Source: Euprymna scolopes (Eukaryota; Mollusca; Cephalopoda; Sepiida; Sepiolidae). From it: a stretch of DNA of 31,932 bases. The stretch is taken from positions 125,451,695-125,483,626 of the forward strand of contig CM044502.1 of assembly GCA_024364805.1 (NCBI GenBank), written 5' to 3'. A program made the position numbers and the translations under genes. Shown here piece after piece: positions 9,243 through 19,042 of the stretch (position 1 is its first letter; the number at the start of each line of letters is the position of its first letter). The notes under the pieces were generated by a model that saw only the letters and a program-made list of their open reading frames with translations, was not told the DNA's origin and made no database searches.

Positions 9243-9662
9243 AAAAAATAATTATGAATTACTTAGGACTTCTACCTAGTCATGGTTGATGGAACGACTG
9301 AAATTCTGTACAGATTTCAGAGTTCAACAAGATACACTTGAAGAAGATTGGAGAGAACATCGTCTGAAATGCTGTGTGAATAATACTCAAGATAAGATCA
9401 GTAGTCCAAATAATCCAAATAATACATCCTCATCTCAGAAGTTCAGAAAGATGCTACTATAAATTTTAATATAATTATATGTACCATGTGATTAAATTTA
9501 AACATTTTTCTTGTTACAAAATATTAACTTTTGAGTAGTTAAAAATACATAGTTTTTAATTTTATCAACCTTTTTTTTAGTATCCCATTCTAGGATGTCT
9601 GTATCTGAGATCCAATATTTCTCTTTTTTTATTTTTAAAAGAGTGAATTTTTCTTTTTCTAG

Positions 9663-9804
9663 ACATTGATGGGGAAAGTAGTATTGACAATTGGACGATT
9701 AAAATCAGGCTCCCGATCGTCATCATACCACAACTCGAGTTCAGGAGGCCTTCGCAAGTCAGAATCTCATACTAGTGGCAAGTCCAAGGGGAAACATAGT
9801 AGAG
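9663..9804 (+). CDS. MPDZ: MPDZ-like exon D: end of second PDZ plus basic/Ser linker
   Basis: 47 codons plus one base (phase 0 in, 1 out). TLMGKVVLTIGRLKSGS ends the second PDZ at strand beta-F. Vertebrate MPDZ/PATJ has a very similar VQLEIGRLRAGS here. The rest is a disordered-looking linker rich in Ser, Gly, Lys and His (SSSYHNSSSGGLRKSE, then KSKGKHSR). The acceptor is the pyrimidine-rich tract ending ttctttttctag at 9651-9662 and the donor is GTTAGT at 9805. The phase 1 end fits the phase of the PDZ exon at 25088 and of the candidate exons at 24883 and 19008, so this donor may be a branch point for alternative splicing. Confidence 0.9.
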
Positions 9805-10236
9805 GTTAGTATTGATTTTGCAATTGCAAACTTGGAATTCTTAAATGTATCAGTTTCTATTACATGTGATTCAATATGAATTTCGTTCATGTACACGTCA
9901 AATTGTAGAATTGCATAGATTTTCGACAATTTTTTATTTTTGTCTTTATAAAAAATGTTCTCATTTTGACATAATCTTTTTGATTATATAGATAACATCA
10001 CGTTCTTTGGATGAAGACCGGCCTTTGATATAGGCTAGTAGTGGTTTGTTTCATTTGCCCCCTCTCCCCTGATCTCTTTCATTCCACGATGTTGTCAAGT
10101 GGCTCGCTTCCATTGCCTGTTACTTGTATCAAAAGTGGAAAAATTTGTTGGTATGTTGAAAAAGCTAATTATGCATGGACCTACTGTTGAGTTGGTTTAT
10201 TTTTTTGTTGTTTACCTGGAAGCATTGTGGCTGTTT
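9805..10236. other. Intronic stretch, nothing identified
   Basis: Start of the 15.3-kb intron. It holds a C/T-rich patch near 10060-10075. A short open stretch at 9992-10033 looks coding-like but is in the wrong phase for exon D. Confidence 0.5.
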
Positions 10237-10633
10237 GTGTAGATTGGTGATTTTTTTTTTAAACCAATGAATTTCAGGTGAAGACATACCACATACATGT
10301 GTCATGTCGACATAAACTTAAATTCCAAAAATTATAAAAAGTGATCAAGTAGAAGATGTGCTACATGTATTTTTAATTAAAAAATCATCCACAATTATGT
10401 TCTGTTTAAAAAAGTGGATTTTTAATTTAAGTCGAGAGAGAAGTTTGTTATACTGAATTGGTCACACATTAAAACATATGATAAAACTCGTTAAATTCTG
10501 TTTTTACTTGTAATTATTTTTCTACTGGATTATAATTTTTCATAATTTTTGGAATTAAAACTAATTTCAACATGACACTTAAATATGTAATGTTTTCACC
10601 TGAAATGCGTTGATTTAAAAGATCAATCTACAC
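10237..10633. repeat. Foldback element 1: long imperfect inverted repeat
   Basis: The left arm 10237-10354 (gtgtagattg, then ttcaggtgaagacat, then attccaaaaattat, then gatcaagtag) is matched in order by the reverse complement of 10519-10633 (caatctacac at 10624-10633, ttttcacctgaaa, ataatttttggaat, ctactggat). Inside, a smaller stem pairs about 10373-10392 with 10412-10430. The whole forms a large imperfect hairpin centred near 10430. No transposase is present; it could be a non-autonomous DNA transposon or foldback element. Confidence 0.75.
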
Positions 10634-10910
10634 AAGCACTGCATTATGTTTAATAAGAGTTATCTCCCCTTAAGCATGGGAAAAGGAACAAAAACAATCC
10701 ACCCCTTTGTATTAAATGGCAGGTTCAGTTCAAAATTTTTCAAAAGTTGCCAAGTGTGGCAGGATTCTGAAGAATTTTATGACTGTTTTATAACTGAAAA
10801 ATTGTGGTGATAAACTATTAAGATGATGGCCTAAGTCGAATTGGATAATTTATGCCTTTATAAATTGGACGTTTCTTATTTTAATTAATAATGATTTCTT
10901 GGATCTTGTT

Positions 10911-10940
10911 CACCCCCCCCCCACCCCCACCCCACCCCCC
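10911..10940. repeat. C-rich simple repeat
   Basis: About 30 bp of C runs separated by single A bases, lying between the two foldback structures. Confidence 0.9.
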
Positions 10941-10960
10941 ATATTAAAACAAAAATAAAG

Positions 10961-11310
10961 GAAAATCTGTATGATATATGTACCCATGAGTAAACGAAAA
11001 TATCATATTCCAAATATTACAAAAATTGATAAAGTAGTTTTATTTTTATACAGAAAATCATTTTTAAGCAATTAATGCAAATCTGTGAGCATTACAACAT
11101 AAATTTTGCAAGTTTGAATTATTGTTGAGTTGTTTTTCTGTGTTTCTTGAGTTTGTTTTCAAAATGATGTGTAAAACGGTCTCTTTCGGGTTACTCATTA
11201 AATTTTTTTTTTCTTATTTAAAAAAATAATCTATTTGATCAATTTACATAATTTTTGGAATATGATATTTTTATTTCGTCAGAGACACGTAAATCATACA
11301 GATTTTTCTG
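10961..11310. repeat. Foldback element 2: related inverted repeat
   Basis: The left arm 10961-11049 (gaaaatctgtatgat, then aaaatatcatattccaaata, then aattgataaagtag) is matched by the reverse complement of 11221-11310 (ctatttgatcaattt, atttttggaatatgatattt, aatcatacagattttt). The ATTCCAAA-ATTA-GAT-AAGTAG core is shared with foldback element 1, so the two belong to one family and sit in tandem about 330 bp apart. Confidence 0.75.
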
Positions 11311-11632
11311 TATTTTTAATAAAATAAGACAAAGTCAAGATAAGAACCAATTTCTTTTATAAATTCATGTATATATGTATATTGGTTGAGCTCCAGTCGT
11401 TAAATAAGTTTCCACTTCAGGTGAAAGTATTATTCTTTTTAATTAGAATAGAATTATCTCTGACAGTATATTATATATTATGCTGCTTTTTATGACGCTC
11501 ATGCTTACATGTGTACTGTCATTTAATAAATGATAAATTTAGTCAGTGAGACTGTTTGTTATCAGCCTCAACGACTATATTAATCATTTAATTATATCAC
11601 TTGCACAAACATGAGTATCAAGTAATAGTATA

Positions 11633-11634
<2 letters not shown>

Positions 11635-11720
<86 letters not shown>
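11635..11720. repeat. (AC)n-(AT)n compound microsatellite
   Basis: (AC)n at 11635-11668 runs directly into (AT)n at 11669-11720. A second (TA)n lies at 11788-11811. Confidence 0.97.
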
Positions 11721-11723
<3 letters not shown>

Positions 11724-11811
11724 TAGTTGCCTTTCTAGCTGCACTGGTGAGCTGTGAAACAGCAAACCAGTACTATATGTGAATGACTATATATATATAT
11801 ATATATATATA

Positions 11812-12674
11812 GTTCAATTAGAATAAAATATATAGTTTTAATATATATGTTCAATAAAATGTTTTCAAATTGCCACAATTAAGATCAATAAAAACAAGTT
11901 TACACTTTCAGAGCATATATACAGCTAGTAAACATTCCAAAGCTAAAGATGTATTTATTTCACACTCGTAGTGTTAATATGGTGTGTCTTACACGTGTTT
12001 CATGGTATGGTGGAAATACATGATCTCTTTCAAAATTGAACCAAATATGGAACCTGATAAACCTCATTTCTTTAGCTGGATATGTTAGGAAATTAGTTAA
12101 AAATAAAACTCATTATAATTGAAATGATCAATTTTAGGTAAAGCAAATAAAGAAAAAATGCAATCTGTGCACTTTGGAATCCTTCCATATATTAACATCT
12201 AAGGAGAATTTACAACAAATTATAAAAAATATAACAAGTTATAAAAAATAAAACTGCAAACTATACAAAATTGTATCCACAGAATGAGATATATGCTAAC
12301 CTATTCCAAACTTAGAGGAATTGTAGAGTGCCAATTTTAGCTACAATTCCTGTACAAAGAAATATATTAATGATTTTGTATTTTAGCTAGGATCTAACTG
12401 AAATTAATATAATTAAGGTCAAATAATGACTTTATGCTAACATTCAACTGTAGTCAATAAAGAAGGAACAGCTAAGAATTAATAATGGGCAAATAGTTAA
12501 TTGGGGGGGGGGGAAAAAAGGAGAAAGAGTATAGAAAGGAAATATACAATATCTATATAATTCCCTTCAATTAATTAAATAGGGGAGTATGAGGTAACTT
12601 TTAGGTCTACGCAACTTACTATATTATTCATCCTACATACTTAACATAATTATACCTTAAGTAGATACCATACT

Positions 12675-12676
<2 letters not shown>
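11812..12676. other. Intronic stretch, nothing identified
   Basis: AT-rich, with a short G run at about 12506-12514. No gene or element recognised. Confidence 0.5.

Positions 12677-12719
<43 letters not shown>
12677..12719. repeat. (ATT)n microsatellite
   Basis: About 14 perfect ATT units. Confidence 0.97.
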
Positions 12720-12720
<1 letters not shown>

Positions 12721-12890
12721 ACTTTAAAAGAAACAAATTCTTAGTTACCTAACTTAAAGAAAATTGTTCAATCACATCTGTATTTGAATTTACAGTAGAA
12801 CCCTGGGATACGGCATTAAAAATTAGTAACAAAATCCAGTACAGTATATAATGCACATGTATATAATCAAATAACATTATAAATTCAATC

Positions 12891-14852
12891 ATGACAAATT
12901 TCAATAAAAAATACACGATTAAACCCGGATATGAAACTTCCAACGTAGATCCCCACTACCATGTCTCCTTCTCCAACATCAGGGGTCTACGTTCTAACCT
13001 TCCAGAGGTTGAAGCCCAATTACAGGAGACTAAACCAGACCTTTTCTTTTTAAGTGAAACTGGAATTGGACAGACTATTTCCCTAAATGAGTTCGTAATT
13101 AAAGGATACTCCAACCTAACTTCCAAAACTGACCCCCAAGATCGCCATGGGCATGGAATATGTGCCTATATAAAAGATGGCTTTCCATGTGGTAGGGACA
13201 TCTCCAGAGAAGATCCTAACTTACCCTATATGTGCTTCCGAGTAGCACTAGCTCACACTACGGCATTTATATTTACTCTCTATCGCCCCCATAACAGCGG
13301 AGTTACTATCTTTAAAAGCATATCTGAGAAAATTGACCAAGTTCTATTAGCATATCCTTCAGCTAACATTCACGTATGTGGAGACTTCAATGTTCACAAC
13401 GTCGAATGGTTGACCCACTCAAACAAGACCGATGATGAGGGGAGGTTCTGTCATGATTTCTCCATTGCTTATGACCTCACTCAGATTGTTCACGAACCCA
13501 CCCGTGTGCCTGACAATGACGGCCAGTATGCAAGTCTCCTAGACCTTTTTCTCACAACTTGCCCTGAACTATGTTCAGTTTCCGTTCTGTCTCCTCTTGG
13601 ATCTTCTGACCACTCAGTTGTATCAATTAAGATAAAAATGAAATGTAATAAGTCCTCAGACGTACCTCTCCATCGTACAGTATATCGATACACTATGGCT
13701 GACTGGGATAGTTTCCATACATTTATATCGGATCTTCCTCTGCGTTCCATGTTTAAAAAGGATGTGTCGTCTATAGTATCAGACCTGACAGAATGGTTAA
13801 TTGTAGGTATAGACAATTTCATACCCTCGAAAAAGTTCCAGCAAAAACCTAACAGCCAGCCATGGTTTTCTCCAGAATGTGCTGCTGCTATTGCGCACAG
13901 AAATCACTTTTTCCACTGCTTCCAACGTAATAGATGTATGGAAACTAAAGCTGCTTTCAGGACTGCCAGCAACCATTGTAAGAAAGTAATAAAGAACACA
14001 AGAGACTTATATGCTCAGTCCGTCAAGTCCAAAGTAGCTGAGCCGCGGCTTGGTTCTCACCAGTTTTGGCAAATTGCAAACAGAATCTTGAACAGAAGCG
14101 TGTGCTCCATCCCAACTATCATCAATGGACCTGAGTTAATCTCGTCAGCATCAGACAAAGCCAAACTCTTTGCCAAGAACTTTGCAGCCAATTCTACCCT
14201 TTACGACCAAGGCCGCCAACCCCCAATATTTCCTCCTGTATCAGAAAACACACTATGTGATATACACATATCTGTATGGTATGTTGCCAAGCTAATCAAA
14301 AACCTTGATTCCAGTAAAGCAACCGGCCCTGACGATATTCCAATTATAGTACTCAAAAAACTTCAACCAGAACTAGCACCCATACTTACAAAACTGTTTA
14401 AGCGTTGTCTTAAGGAGAATTGCTTCCCATCACCCTGGAAAATCTCATCAGTATGCCCTGTATTTAAGAATTCAGGTGATCGTTCATCCCCCTCTCAGTA
14501 CAGGCCAATAAGTCTCCTGTGCGTCATGAGTAAGTTGCTGGAATCTGTGTTAAATAGAGAAGTAATCAACCATCTCAGCAAAAATAACCTTCTTAGTGAC
14601 ACACAATATGGTTTCCATTCTGCTAGATCTACAGCAGATGTGCTTACAGTTATATCTCATAGGATTAGCGAATCTCTCGACAGAGGCAACCTTTCTAGGG
14701 CAATTGCTCTTGACATATCAAAGGCCTTTGATAGGGTATGGCATAAAAGTTTACTTCACAAGATTTCCAGCTATAGTATTGCTGGAAATGTCTTCTCAAT
14801 TATTAAATCATTTCTCTCTGATAGGTTCATAAGAGTAGTAGTTGATGGGTGA
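12891..14852 (+). CDS. Family B LINE ORF: endonuclease and first part of reverse transcriptase
   Basis: 653 codons to a premature stop. The N-terminal part is a full APE-type endonuclease: VSFSNIRGLRSNLPEVEAQL with PDLFFLSETG, then GDFNVHNVEW from residue 164 and LGSSDHSVV with the catalytic SDH at about 239-241. The reverse transcriptase begins with QYRPISLL and ALDISKAFDRVWHKSLL and stops just before the GVPQGS and FADD motifs, which continue in the same frame after the stop. The stop replaces the Arg codon seen in family A (LDGRTSK), consistent with a CGA-to-TGA CpG transition. The N-terminal bases before about 12950 may not be LINE. Confidence 0.85.
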   Translation: MTNFNKKYTIKPGYETSNVDPHYHVSFSNIRGLRSNLPEVEAQLQETKPDLFFLSETGIGQTISLNEFVIKGYSNLTSKTDPQDRHGHGICAYIKDGFPCGRDISREDPNLPYMCFRVALAHTTAFIFTLYRPHNSGVTIFKSISEKIDQVLLAYPSANIHVCGDFNVHNVEWLTHSNKTDDEGRFCHDFSIAYDLTQIVHEPTRVPDNDGQYASLLDLFLTTCPELCSVSVLSPLGSSDHSVVSIKIKMKCNKSSDVPLHRTVYRYTMADWDSFHTFISDLPLRSMFKKDVSSIVSDLTEWLIVGIDNFIPSKKFQQKPNSQPWFSPECAAAIAHRNHFFHCFQRNRCMETKAAFRTASNHCKKVIKNTRDLYAQSVKSKVAEPRLGSHQFWQIANRILNRSVCSIPTIINGPELISSASDKAKLFAKNFAANSTLYDQGRQPPIFPPVSENTLCDIHISVWYVAKLIKNLDSSKATGPDDIPIIVLKKLQPELAPILTKLFKRCLKENCFPSPWKISSVCPVFKNSGDRSSPSQYRPISLLCVMSKLLESVLNREVINHLSKNNLLSDTQYGFHSARSTADVLTVISHRISESLDRGNLSRAIALDISKAFDRVWHKSLLHKISSYSIAGNVFSIIKSFLSDRFIRVVVDG

Positions 14853-15797
14853 AAATCAGAAGCTTACAGTATAAATGCTGGAGTCCCTCAGGGGTCCATC
14901 CTGGGCCCAACTCTTTTCCTGATCTACATTAATGATCTTCCAAATCACATCCTTACATCATTCGTAGACATTTTTGCTGATGACACTACCATCTATGGTA
15001 GCACGTCTAAGACAGTAAACTACCAAGTTCTCCGATTCTCTCTCCTCTGATCTTGATCACGTTGTACAATGGGGAAAGGAGTGGCTGGTTACTTTTAATG
15101 CATCTAAAACCAAGCTTTTATCTTTACATCATCAACGTTCTGATCCCCATCTGGCATCAATTAAAATGAATGGCTCTCGTCTTGGGGAGGCCTCAAGTTT
15201 TGACAGGCTTCTGGGCTTGACCATTACTCCTGATCTTAAATGGAATACGTACATCAAATCTGTTGCCAAAATCGCTGGAAAAATGGTGTGATCCTTCTAT
15301 CGATCCAGTAGATATCTCACTGCTGATGCAATTCTCTATCTATATAAGAGCCAGGTACATCCAAGATGGAGTACTGTTGCCACATATGGGCAGGAGCTGC
15401 TAGAAAAGACTTGTCCTTCCTTGATAGGGTTCAAAATAGACTTTGTGGCCTGGTGGGAGATGTCCTTTTCTCTTCACTGCAACCTCTGCCTCACAGAAGA
15501 GATGTTGCGAGTTTGTCTCTGCTTTATCGTTATTTTCATGGAAAGTGTTCAACTGAGCTTCAATCTATGGTCCCCCCTCACCAAACTTTCACAAGAAACA
15601 CTAGACTAGCTGAAAACATTATCAATAGTTTTCCCTACTCTTTATCTGTACCTAAACATAGATTCCATGATCAAAGCTTCTTTCTTAGAACTGCACGCCT
15701 GTGGAATTGTCTTCAGTTTTCCTGCTTTCCAGCTGTCTATAATATGGTTGTCTTCAAGTCCAACGTGAACAAATTTCTGATGAGCCGTTCCACTTAA
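14853..15797 (+). pseudogene. Family B LINE ORF, C-terminal part (broken)
   Basis: [20 protein letters not shown] and [12 protein letters not shown] continue the frame of the upstream ORF to about 15050. The next block (VVQWGKEWLVTFNASKTKLL to GLTITPDLKWNTYIKSV) is in a second frame, with a TGA at 15289 where family A has a Gly codon. The last block, from 15366 (MEYCCHIWAGAARKDLSFLD) to the stop at 15797, is open for 143 codons. The thumb and C-terminal regions are complete when compared block by block with family A. Confidence 0.85.
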
Positions 15798-16154
15798 GTT
15801 AACAAATTTACCGAACTTCCATTACTATCGATTACTATATTGTCCTTTTGACTACTCTACACTCTTTAACCCTTATCCTTGAGTGGCCTATCGGCCTTGA
15901 TAAGTGGTGACGTTTATGTAAAAAAAATAAAATAAAATAACACCATAGGCAGGGCAAATACTGTAACCAGGAGCCAAAAAAACATTGTATTCCACATCGT
16001 AACCTGAAAAAAATATATCCTAGAACCACCAAGGGTTTTACTGTACTTGTTGTTGATCACTGCGGTTTTAGAAGTTTTTTTTTATAAGGTGTTTAGTAAG
16101 TTCTTATTAGCTTTTATTGAATCTAGGCAGTTATGGTAACTTTGGATACAGCTA

Positions 16155-16825
16155 ATTTTTTTTTTTTTTTTTTTTTTTTTTACATTTTCACCTAAACAAG
16201 GCACGGCGCCACTTTGATGTAGGGGGCTATTACCAGAGACATGTTGCATGGATACTATGTAGGGAGTTGAACAGCAAGATGTTTGTTCACATTACACTTG
16301 AACTTCTACATTGTTGTACAGTTGAGGAAGCAGGAACCCGGAAGAGAATTTCAGAGTCTAGGAGTTCTGGGGGAAGAAACTATCAGAGTAGAAGGCTTTC
16401 TTACATCTAGGGATCTCTGTGTAGGGGTGAGACTTTGCTGCTTGTCGGGTTTGTTGGGGTATTTACGTCGAGGGGGGTACAAGGACTTGTAGTTCGTCAG
16501 AGCATCCACCATTAAAATAGTTGTAGAACAGGCAAAGGGATGCAACATTTCGTCAATGGGACAGAGGTTGAAGCTTAGATGACAGTTCAGGAGTGAGAGA
16601 CTAGTAGCAGATGCACCAGCCCAAATGTGACAACAATACTCCGTACATGGACCTTATTGTAGTATCTTGTCATTTTGAGCAATCGCTCTTCAGCTTGGGG
16701 TCGAGAGTTTAGAGTAATGTCTATCATTATCACAGCATGATCAGCATTCCGGAGTGGGAAATGAGCATTTGTAATGCAATCCTCAGGAACTGTTGTCTGA
16801 AATAGATCCAGAAGTGAATCTGATT
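16155..16825 (-). mobile_element. Family A LINE copy, antisense, internally deleted
   Basis: The poly-T at 16156-16181 is the tail. The next bases are the reverse complement of the 3' UTR of the LINE at 6304 (tagggggctatta at 16217-16229) and of its C-terminal coding region up to MEYCCHIWAGAS near 16650. Beyond about 16660 the match jumps to the endonuclease part (reverse of LLDLF, HSHFPLRNADHAVIMIDI) up to about 16825. About 1.65 kb, most of the reverse transcriptase, is therefore missing. A second small deletion lies at a TCCTG microhomology. The long pure tail suggests a not very old insertion. Confidence 0.85.
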
Positions 16826-17267
16826 AAATTTTAGCTTTTGTAATAATATTTTACAAATAACACCGCCTATATTTTATGAATCATTTTTTTTTTTTTCCCC
16901 TTTATTTTGAACTTACATACGAAAATTCAGAAGTATGGCTAAGATTGAATCGAATGGTGGTATAAAAATTAATGTTTCATTGTATGCTCTAAATTCCAAC
17001 AGATTTTTTTCTTCAGGAGGTTGCTAACATATTCTATAATAAGTAAAATCTTTTTACTCTTATGAATTTTAAAGATTTTTATTTCCTTTTACCAACATTT
17101 ATTGTTTCTAATTCAAGGAAAAAAATATTTTTTTATGAACATAAATCTGTCTCTGAGTTTGAATTTCTATCATTCAGCGATACACATGTAAGACACTTTA
17201 TATTAACAATAAAATATTGAGTGTAAAATAAATACATGTTTGGCTTTGTGAATGTTTACTAGTAATT

Positions 17268-17303
<36 letters not shown>

Positions 17304-18581
17304 CACTGTATTGCTGTAGTTTTAGATGTAAACTCCCTGAAACTCCAATATTTATGAAAATATGCTAAATGAAAAGCATAACATAATTATAGTATGTTTA
17401 TTTATAAAAATATTATCGACTACATATATGCATACGTTTCTGATGAGGCTGTATTTCTAAATAAAGTACATCATAAACATACTATATATATGCACACACA
17501 AATACCAGAATATATAATAGAAATATGTATATCAAATTCACTTAAATATTTCATCAGATAGGCCTAAAAAAATGTCCTTGTAAATGTATTCTTTTACCAT
17601 AATTTTGGAATTCATTCACTTTATTTGTAAAATTATTTACATAGGCTATATTTTAATTTATTTAATTTTTTTGTTTTATTTCTATATTTGAAGAAAAAAT
17701 TCTAATTGTATGGAAAATTTAGCTTTTGGAATCCATCTTGCGAATAAATGTCCAGTGTGTACAGAGAAATAAATCTCAATTGTTATTTTAACAATATCAA
17801 TTCACTACTCATTCTTCTATTTAGTAGTTAAATCTAAGGATTTTAACTTGTTTTGAAAATCAAGATATTTTATTAGGTTAGTCACTTTTCTTCATGTTCT
17901 AATCTTAAGTTATATTCAGATTTCAACTATTAGCACCAAAATTTGAGTAAACTATTCTGTATGAAGTTAAAATGGGTTTGAACTGTTTACACTCTAACTT
18001 AAATGGCATCATTAGAACTCAAATTCACTTGATGAAATGAAAATAATAATTTACTTATTGCCCCAGTCAAAAATAATGTGGTCCACAAAATCACTGGATG
18101 TTTTGTCTTACTTTTCTCTTTCATCTTCCACTTGTTAAAGTCAGCAGATGTCAAGCATTAAATAATCTACATTCATTCTTTTTAACCAATGGGAATATAG
18201 ATCGTTCATTGACTCACTTTTTTCTTATCAAAGTGAATTTGCTTCCTTCAATCTAATAACCAGTCATTCTATGTCTTGTGAATTCGATCCTCATTGAAAA
18301 CTCATGATTTCACCATTTCTTTACTTTTTAAAATAATTGCTAATCAAAAACAGACCCATTTATGGTGGCGATGAGGCAATTCAGGCCCACATCCATTGTT
18401 TGATTCAGGTTCAGGATGATCAAGTCCGCTCCATAGAATTCTTGGATAATCTTACAATAGCATTTGAATCTGTTAAAATAGTTTCTCACCATCTAACCAG
18501 CATTTGCCTTTGTCACAACTGACAAAAACATTAAATTTAACTCTATTAAAATTTACTCATAAATTTCAAGTTTTTGTATAA
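16826..18581. other. Intronic stretch with (AT)n
   Basis: AT-rich. (AT)15 lies at 17271-17300. The section 18330-18530 is less AT-rich and open for about 60 codons, but shows no recognisable protein and no splice frame. Confidence 0.5.
17271..17300. repeat. (AT)n microsatellite
   Basis: 15 AT units. Confidence 0.97.
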
Positions 18582-18740
18582 CTTGATCTTGTACAGAATA
18601 CTGGTGCTACCAGATTGGGCTGTCTGAAAATACCGGCTTCCTGGCATAAATTGCACCAAATATTGATGTTATTGTGTTTGTTTTTTTCTTGTTTTTTTTT
18701 TTTCAAAACTCAACTATTTTCTGCAAAGTTAAAAATAAAA
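18582..18740. repeat. Dispersed repeat R1, copy 2
   Basis: Same orientation as the copy at 762-895. The block from 18600 (actggtgctaccagattggg) and the block after the T-rich run align. By eye about three quarters of bases are shared in the best 50 bp. Confidence 0.55.
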
Positions 18741-19007
18741 ACAAATAATTTTCTTCTACAAAATAGACATATATTTTGTGTTTAATAAAGTATATAGGAA
18801 AAGGCTTTAGAGAAACAAATGTTGTTTAATTTGTATTTAGTATAAGATATCCTTTTCTTTTTATTTTATTGAATAATTACTGAATTAAGTTTATCATTTT
18901 AAGCTAGGTTTTTTTTTTTGTTCAATTTCTGATAAATTTTTTTCCTAAACATTTAAAGCTACTTTGAATTGACATGTCTCTCCTACTTTCCTCTCTTTTT
19001 CAACAGG

Positions 19008-19036
19008 TGGTCTCCCCTCCTCCAAAAGCTACTAAT
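19008..19036 (+). CDS. Candidate alternative 3' terminal exon (coding part)
   Basis: A strong acceptor (ctctctttttcaacag, ending at 19007) is followed, in the phase set by the donor at 9804, by GGLPSSKSY and a stop. An AATAAA lies at 19037-19042 and another at 19197-19202. If used, this exon would give a short isoform ending just after the second PDZ and lacking the later ones. The nine residues do not form a canonical C-terminal PDZ ligand. This is splice-signal evidence only; a good pyrimidine tract can arise by chance in a 15-kb AT-rich intron. Confidence 0.25.
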
Positions 19037-19042
19037 AATAAA

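Larger units (their letters stand above)
12891..15940 (+). mobile_element. Family B LINE (APE-type non-LTR retrotransposon), decayed
   Basis: A sister family to the LINE at 6304: the same domain order and about half of residues alike by eye. It retains the complete endonuclease and most of the reverse transcriptase. The ORF is broken by stops at 14850 and 15289 and by frame changes near 15030-15050 and 15365. The 3' UTR (15798-15918) contains AGTGGCCTATCGGCC and ends in an A-rich AAATA-type tail to about 15940. No ORF1 is visible upstream, so it is 5'-truncated or ORF1 is absent. Further relics of this family lie at 27988-28745 and 28785-29155. Confidence 0.88.
12791..16045. mobile_element. 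Possible pogo/Tigger-like MITE split by a LINE
   Basis: TACAGTAGAACCCTGGGATA at 12791-12810 and, as reverse complement, TACAGTAAAACCCTTGG at 16029-16045 form inverted termini. Both start with TA-CAGTA, as in pogo/Tigger TIRs with TA target duplications. The sequence between them is about 90 bp on the left and 105 bp on the right, with the family B LINE in the middle. Removing the LINE would leave a roughly 200-bp non-autonomous element. The right terminus has an extra GTGGTTCT-like stretch, so the TIR match covers only about 17 bp. Confidence 0.45.

Noticed and set aside
9992-10033. Short exon-like stretch reading ITSRSLDEDRPLI and a stop after a TATAG acceptor.
   Set aside because: That frame needs a phase 0 donor, but exon D leaves in phase 1, in which the stretch gives only seven codons. 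The upstream pyrimidine tract is also poor.
16283-16492. Plus-strand ORF of 69 codons.
   Set aside because: It is the reverse strand of the antisense family A LINE relic.
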